DNA of 64,000 bases from Cerrena zonata (taxonomy: Eukaryota > Basidiomycota > Agaricomycetes > Polyporales > Cerrenaceae), in NCBI GenBank assembly GCA_038087015.1, contig JASBNA010000016.1, positions 434,001-498,000 of the forward strand. Direction: 5' to 3'. Below, piece by piece: positions 59,405 through 64,000 of this stretch (position 1 is its first letter; each line of letters begins with the position of its first letter). The position numbers and the translations under genes are program-made. Below the pieces are notes generated by a model that was not told the DNA's origin, did no database searches, and worked only from the letters and a program-made list of their open reading frames with translations.

Positions 59405-60184
59405 ATGTCTTCTCCACGTCTCACTACTACTTCCAACGATGCTCAACGCCTCGAAGTCTCTCTTCGTCGAATTCAGGTTTTACGCAACCTGGCAGACCAC
59501 TTCCACAACAGCATCCGCCTCACTCAACGACAAGTCGACCTTGTCAATGCTTGCCTCGAGAACCAGCTTCAGGAAGCTGCGGGCCTCTACCGCGAATTCA
59601 CAGTCATCCTCGCTGAACTGGAAGTAAACCTCCTCGCGGTGCGAGTCGAGGGTCTTTCCACCAATTCTGGTGCTCCCACAGCACCATCATCCCCACCTTC
59701 CATTCCCATTCCCATTGAAACTCCTGTCCCTGTCCGTGTGGAACCAGTGGTCACTGTTCCTAACCACCCTGATATTCCTCCAGGTCGAATGATCAGCCGA
59801 CCTATCTACCCAAGAGATGACGAACCAGTCGATATCCCTCGTGCCGGCATTTGGGGAATAATTCCCTTGGAAGAAATGGAAACGGTTACCATCGATGGGC
59901 GTCGTTTCGCCCTCACCACTGAAGACTGGTTCGAAACCATAGAACTTCCTCCTCACGCCCCTACTCCTCCCCGCTCCACTATTCCTCCCCAAGTCCTCCA
60001 TGTTGGACTTCCTGTTATGCGCAACCCTCGCCGACATCGCCCTCGCCCCCGACCATGTCGTAATCGACACTCTTCCTCCTCGTCCTCCCCCACTACTGAT
60101 ACGTATGTCGACGACAACTATGTGGACCACGACATCGACAATGTCGGCATGTCCAACATCACCGACGAACCTGTAGATTACTAA
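59405..60184 (+). CDS. Element A third ORF downstream of pol (259 aa)
   Basis: Begins MSSPRLTTTSNDAQRLEVSL, 52 bp after pol. The N-terminal 85 residues are helical, Leu-heptad-like (RRIQVLRNLADHFHNSIRL...LENQLQEAAGLYREF), then a Pro/Val linker, a short folded patch (AGIWGIIPLEEMETVTIDGR) and a basic Arg/Pro-rich region (RRHRPRPRPCRNRH). There is no TM or signal peptide, so it is not a typical envelope despite the position. It pairs with the 109-aa coiled-coil ORF as an element-specific accessory protein. Function unknown. Confidence 0.65.
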   Translation: MSSPRLTTTSNDAQRLEVSLRRIQVLRNLADHFHNSIRLTQRQVDLVNACLENQLQEAAGLYREFTVILAELEVNLLAVRVEGLSTNSGAPTAPSSPPSIPIPIETPVPVRVEPVVTVPNHPDIPPGRMISRPIYPRDDEPVDIPRAGIWGIIPLEEMETVTIDGRRFALTTEDWFETIELPPHAPTPPRSTIPPQVLHVGLPVMRNPRRHRPRPRPCRNRHSSSSSSPTTDTYVDDNYVDHDIDNVGMSNITDEPVDY

Positions 60185-60229
60185 GTAGTTACCAATTTCA
60201 GGGAAATTGTACCCATGAGAAGGGGGTAA

Positions 60230-60572
60230 TGTTACAACGAATGTACACTTTTTCTTTTCTTTTCCTCGACCTTTCCCTTACTTGTACTTGTGACTCAGTA
60301 ACCACATGGCTCAGCAGCATATGAACGATCATCAGACTAGCTTACCTATCAATTCTCCCACATGACATCATCTGCTCCACGATGATGTCATAACTGACGT
60401 CATTATGACATCATCCTAGTCTAGACCATTCCATTCTCTCGCGTAGTACAGCCACGGCCCCTAGTATATAAACCCAGTAGCTCTAGCTTGTATTCCCTAA
60501 CCTGACCTAGGCAATCTACCCTTTCTTACCCTGTCTAACTTGCACCTACGTGAAAGGGCTTTGCCCATAACA
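60230..60572 (+). repeat. 3' LTR of element A
   Basis: 343 bp, TGTTAC...CATAACA, followed by TATAT. Preceded by the polypurine tract AGAAGGGGGTAA. Confidence 0.93.
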
Positions 60573-60984
60573 TATATCTTGACCAATTCCAACACATCCC
60601 TTGTAATCCATTTCTATTTCATAGTCGCATCTAGCGGTTCTGATACTGTACTCATCATTGACTCAATGGACGTTCATTCTAGACTATTCCACTCTTTCCT
60701 TTTCCCGGAGATCCCGAGCTAACATCTGACTTGTCAAGGGCAGATGTTGTTATGGATCCTCGAGAACCTATGGAGGAGCGGATGAGGATCTGACGAAATG
60801 ACAGCGACGTAGATTGTAGATAGAAGGAAGGTGGAATGGAGATACAAGCGTTAGCTAAGCAGAACGCAGAGCTAGAGTCCTTAGAACTAGCTCAGTGGGA
60901 TCAGCACGTCCCTGTGGACTGGTGAACTTCGTTACCAGTCCGCTATGTTGATGTAGCACACTCCTTCCATACGGATAGATGATA

Positions 60985-61672
60985 CAGTCAAGGACGGGTC
61001 CTTGACACAGGCAAATTTCTTCTGGGTACTGTTGGGTCCCCATCTCGAATATCATATAAACAAATAAATATCTCGATTCTGTTATATATAAACATATATT
61101 ATGCCACCCTTCGTGGCAAGAGAAGAGGTTTTGCATACAAAATTTGAATAACTCTGCCCGTTGACACAGGCAGCGTTATCGCCCACTCCCTAGTCCTTGA
61201 CACAGGCGGATCAACCCACTTAATTCCTATATTTAGTCAATCTAATCTCCATCGCTATCCTCCTATTGGATGGCGTCTGATTGATCTGTGGGTGCAGTGA
61301 CTATCTTCCTCACTCGAACATCTGGTCAAGACATGGGCATGAGAATGTCCCATTGCCAGCAAAATAAATGGCAAATACGAATAGAGATATGATCTAGAAA
61401 GACTTACCGGAGTATCCGATGATACTCGAAATAGGTCTTATTACTTCCCGAGGCGTGTCAGAAATTCTCAGAATCCACTTGGGCAGGGTTTCAGACATAT
61501 TTTTCAAGTTGCGCATGTAGGATTGTTTGTGCCAGCCCCAAACTTCACAATATAGAAGTACCATAGCATATGTTTGATTGTACTAAGTTTTGAGCTCAAA
61601 AAAAATGTCCTGCATAACTTTTGATTGGATGTGTCAAGGAGTGGGGTTGTGTCAAGGACCCGTCCTTGACTG
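60985..61672. mobile_element. Mariner-like MITE (688 bp)
   Basis: The left end CAGTCAAGGACGGGTCC... and right end are perfect 25-bp inverted repeats, flanked by TA on both sides (60983-60984, 61673-61674), the Tc1/mariner target duplication. Each TIR itself contains a near-palindrome (CAAGGACGGGTCCTTG). Internal copies of CCTTGACACAGGC-type sequence recur at about 61,160, 61,192 and 61,636. No transposase is encoded. Confidence 0.8.
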
Positions 61673-62518
61673 TAGATGTAGTTAGAAAAGTGCTACCTTC
61701 CTCTTTAGGAAGGGGTCGTTGTAAATACACTATCTACAGGCGGTCGTAATAAGCGAACGTCTCGCGCATGAATTCTTCGTAAAAAGTTTCCGTGAAGACT
61801 TCCAACAGTCCTTGTCTCATACTCCTAACAGATGTAGACCGTGACTCTGTTCTCTAATTCTACTTCATCTCGATGATATTAGACACTCACTTTACTTTTC
61901 TCCTACACATTAGTCAGCCTTGTTTCTCTCCCACATCCAGCACCTGACCCTTGACTTGATCACTTCGACCGGCTCGAGTCGAGTCTCGGCCCGTCAATGA
62001 CAACACTGGTTAAATAATGATACAAAGTGGGGTGCTAAGGAGCCTGGCTAGTATGTCCATTGTCCAGACTTTCCCAGTCCACTGATGGTCAGAACTGATG
62101 GCTATGAAAACTGCACAGTGGTGTGAAGATTCTCAACAACTACGGTATGTCAAGTATTAGAGATTGGATATAGTGAGGCGAAAGTCACAGGAGGCCGTTA
62201 CAAGGAGAAAAAAAGTTCTTGCGTTCAAGTCCGTGAATAATGGTGACCGAAGTCCATGATGAAAACAAAAAAGGTCAAGCAAAACAAGGTATGTGTTCCA
62301 ACCCAGAACAGGACATGATAGTTCCAACTGCCGAAAGAAACAACATCCAAACCAGAGGAAAAAGAAAGGGGGATCGGAAGTAAAGGGATATATGGTCCTG
62401 TACATGTCCGTATTTTTGACAGAGAACATCATCTTAATCACCGCCGCCAATGCCGCAACTGTCACCAAACAGCTTCCCTGCACCTACGACTTCACAACAG
62501 GGGTCACAGGCTTGCCAC
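61673..62518. other. Intergenic
   Basis: No gene supported; includes the 3' flank of the GPI-protein gene. CT-rich with scattered AT tracts. Confidence 0.45.
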
Positions 62519-63404
62519 TTAGAGCACGGTCATGCAACCAAAGACAGCGGTAAGGGCAGCGACTGTCCATGTGGCCATACCGGCGTTCAAGTTGCTCAAA
62601 GCACCGTTGTTGTTGCCGTTGAATGAAGAGGGCGTAGAACCTGCAGAGCTGGAGGTTCCGGTGCCAGTACCTGAGGTCGCGCCAGATGAAGCACCAGTTG
62701 CTGTGTTAGAGCGGGTGACACCGAAAGGAGTGGTTGAAGTAGTAGCAGGGCTGTATAAATAGAAGCACAGAGGGCGTCAGTCAAAATTTGAAGTAGGAAT
62801 GAAAGCGGCGGACGTACGTAACGACTGCGCTGCTCGCGCTGGATGCACCACTGGAAACTGCAGCGCTTGAGGAAGTTGAGGAGGCAGCGGAGGAGGAAGG
62901 AGTGTCGGCAATGGCAAAGTTGGGGGTTTCAGCGAAGACCTGGTTGATGTTCCTGTAGAGGGGCGTTAATCAGGATCATCATGAAATACAACGATTTCGT
63001 GTAGACTCACGTTACATTGACCGCCTGAAGAACATATCGGGAGCTGTAAAAAGAATCACAGGTCAATCGAGCGTTACCAAGCTGGCGGAAATAAAGAACG
63101 TACTCTGCTTGAACGATGGGCAGAGTGAAGGTGATAGTTCCGGTGCTGGTACCAACGTTGTTCGACAACGCGAGAGCTTGATGGAAAAGCTCTGGGTTGT
63201 TCAATTCGAGAGAAAACGAGGTGGGGTCGGTAGAGAGAGTCGTCCAGTTGGCAGTAACGACGGTACCGCTAGCCCAGTCGGTGGGGACAGAGAATGTGAT
63301 GGCCGACGCGAGGGGAGCGAGGAGGGCGAGGGTGCTATTTTAACCATTGAGTAAGAGCACAACGAACGTTCGACGGAGGATACCAACCTGATGATGGCGA
63401 ACAT
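62519..63404 (-). CDS. GPI-anchored Ser/Thr-rich cell-surface protein, Kre9/Knh1-like domain (215 aa)
   Basis: Five exons: 63404-63388, 63334-63104, 63043-63011, 62952-62818 and 62750-62519, with all phases matching. A signal peptide (MFAIISTLALLAPLASA) is followed by ITFSVPTDWASGTVVTANW, the start of the Kre9/Knh1 N-terminal-type domain of the Ser-Thr-rich GPI-anchored family. The domain ends around YVLQAVNVTNINQVFAETPNF. A Ser/Ala/Thr-rich stalk of about 90 residues for O-mannosylation comes next, and a C-terminal hydrophobic tail (WTVAALTAVFGCMTVL) with small residues before it gives the GPI signal. Proteins of this kind sit in the fungal cell wall or plasma membrane. The first coding exon is only 17 nt. 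Confidence 0.88.
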
Positions 63405-64000
63405 GGTGAAAATCTGACGGAGGATGAGAGGGAGAGAGGACGGTTTGAAGTCGTTAAAAAAGACGGTGAGCAAGGAGACCGACAAGAGGAGCTCGAGGGC
63501 GGACGTGTGGTTTTATAATGTGGCTCAGGCTAATGATGGAATGGTGGTTGTGCTCTCACGTTATGCCGAGAATGTTCTAGCGGGCTGACCGGCTCCTCCT
63601 GGCCTATTTCCGTCCGCCCTATTTCAGACACTCATCACACAAGGCAGAGAACCTCAGAGAACTCTGTTATACACTCGCATGAGAATTGCTCTCAGGCCGC
63701 ACCCCCCATATCACCTCCGAAGCATCGTAAGAAAGAAATTACGTGGTTCTATATACACTGGTAATAGCAGGTGTTGTACGCTACTCTACGAATCAATAGA
63801 TCTATCATGTCGTGTTCGGTCACCATTCATTTCAGCACAGGACACCGACGTACCTCATCAAAAGGCCGAGTATCATTGAAACAGCTCTCCCAAACTTCAT
63901 TCACCGCGCGTTCCGCAGTTGCCTCGTCGGGACATGCAGGGTTAGCACGCACCGAAAGCACAGCGCGACGGCGTACACAAGCCTGGAATAAAAGTGAGGC
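63405..64000. other. Upstream region of the GPI-protein gene
   Basis: Pyrimidine-rich on the minus strand just before the ATG, as expected of a leader. No further gene is supported up to the window end. Confidence 0.5.

Larger units (their letters stand above)
36555..60572 (+). mobile_element. Element A: Ty3-type chromovirus LTR retrotransposon (with element B nested in it)
   Basis: LTRs begin TGTTA and end TAACA. The 5-bp target duplication TATAT flanks the element (36550-36554 and 60573-60577). Without the nested element B the length is about 7.5 kb. Gene order: small membrane ORF, gag, pol (protease-RT-RNaseH-integrase-chromodomain), third ORF, polypurine tract (AGAAGGGGGTAA, 60219-60229), 3' LTR. 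It inserted only 54 bp outside the right end of the KDZ transposon. Confidence 0.92.

Noticed and set aside
59405..60184. Envelope gene in element A
   Set aside because: The position fits, but there is no signal peptide, no membrane anchor and no cysteine pattern of a surface glycoprotein.

Overview
The window is fungal nuclear DNA, almost certainly from a basidiomycete of the Agaricomycetes. Host genes carry many short GT-AG introns (about 45-130 nt). A seven-transmembrane protein of an agaricomycete-type receptor-like family is present. The mobile DNA includes a Kyakuja-Dileera-Zisupton (KDZ) transposon carrying a TET/JBP dioxygenase gene, a combination described from mushroom-forming fungi. 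All identifications are by reading translations; no database search was possible.

Left host block (1-17,394). In order: the 3' part of an RBBP4/Msi1/Hat2-type histone-binding WD40 gene (+); a RAMP4/YSY6 ER stress protein gene (-); a BMT5-like rRNA methyltransferase gene (+); a large, mostly disordered conserved protein of about 1,255 residues (-); a weak small candidate gene (-); a 9-exon 7TM receptor-like gene (+); 3 kb without a supportable gene; and a single-exon multi-pass membrane protein (+).

KDZ transposon (about 17,395-36,495, 19.1 kb), bounded by 29-bp terminal inverted repeats. The left subterminal 1.5 kb is an array of about 27 copies of an imperfect AGTTGG-CCAACT palindrome spaced 50-60 bp, the likely transposase-binding region. 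Inside are five genes: a 216-aa unknown (-), the CxC2-KDZ transposase (-), a TET/JBP 2-oxoglutarate/Fe(II) dioxygenase (-), a 907-aa unknown (+) split by a 715-bp foldback MITE, an approximately 987-codon protein with a Zn2Cys6-like Cys cluster (-), and a protein with ten 18-residue repeats (+). The transposase and the Zn-cluster gene each have one in-frame TGA, and the TET gene has an unresolved frame change, so this copy is probably not autonomous.

Nested LTR retrotransposons (36,555-60,572). Outer element A is a Ty3-type chromovirus: 343-bp LTRs TGTTA...TAACA, TATAT target duplication, gag, GGGTTTT frameshift site, pol with chromodomain, plus small ORFs before gag and after pol. Its gag is damaged. 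Element B (36,898-53,363; 1,078-bp LTRs that look identical; CCGT duplication) sits inside the 5' LTR of A, four bases from its end. B is unusually large: gag-protease, a 653-aa unknown ORF, a cluster of overlapping hydrophobic ORFs, two antisense intron-containing paralogous genes, and then a separate RT-RNaseH-integrase ORF.

Right host block (60,573-64,000). A 688-bp mariner-like MITE in a TA site, and a five-exon gene for a Ser/Thr-rich GPI-anchored cell-surface protein of the Kre9/Knh1-like family (-).

A common thread: all four in-frame TGA codons could come from CGA, and all substitutions between the two LTRs of element A fit CpG deamination. This suggests that the region is or was CpG-methylated, in the same window as a TET/JBP gene whose family oxidises 5-methylcytosine.
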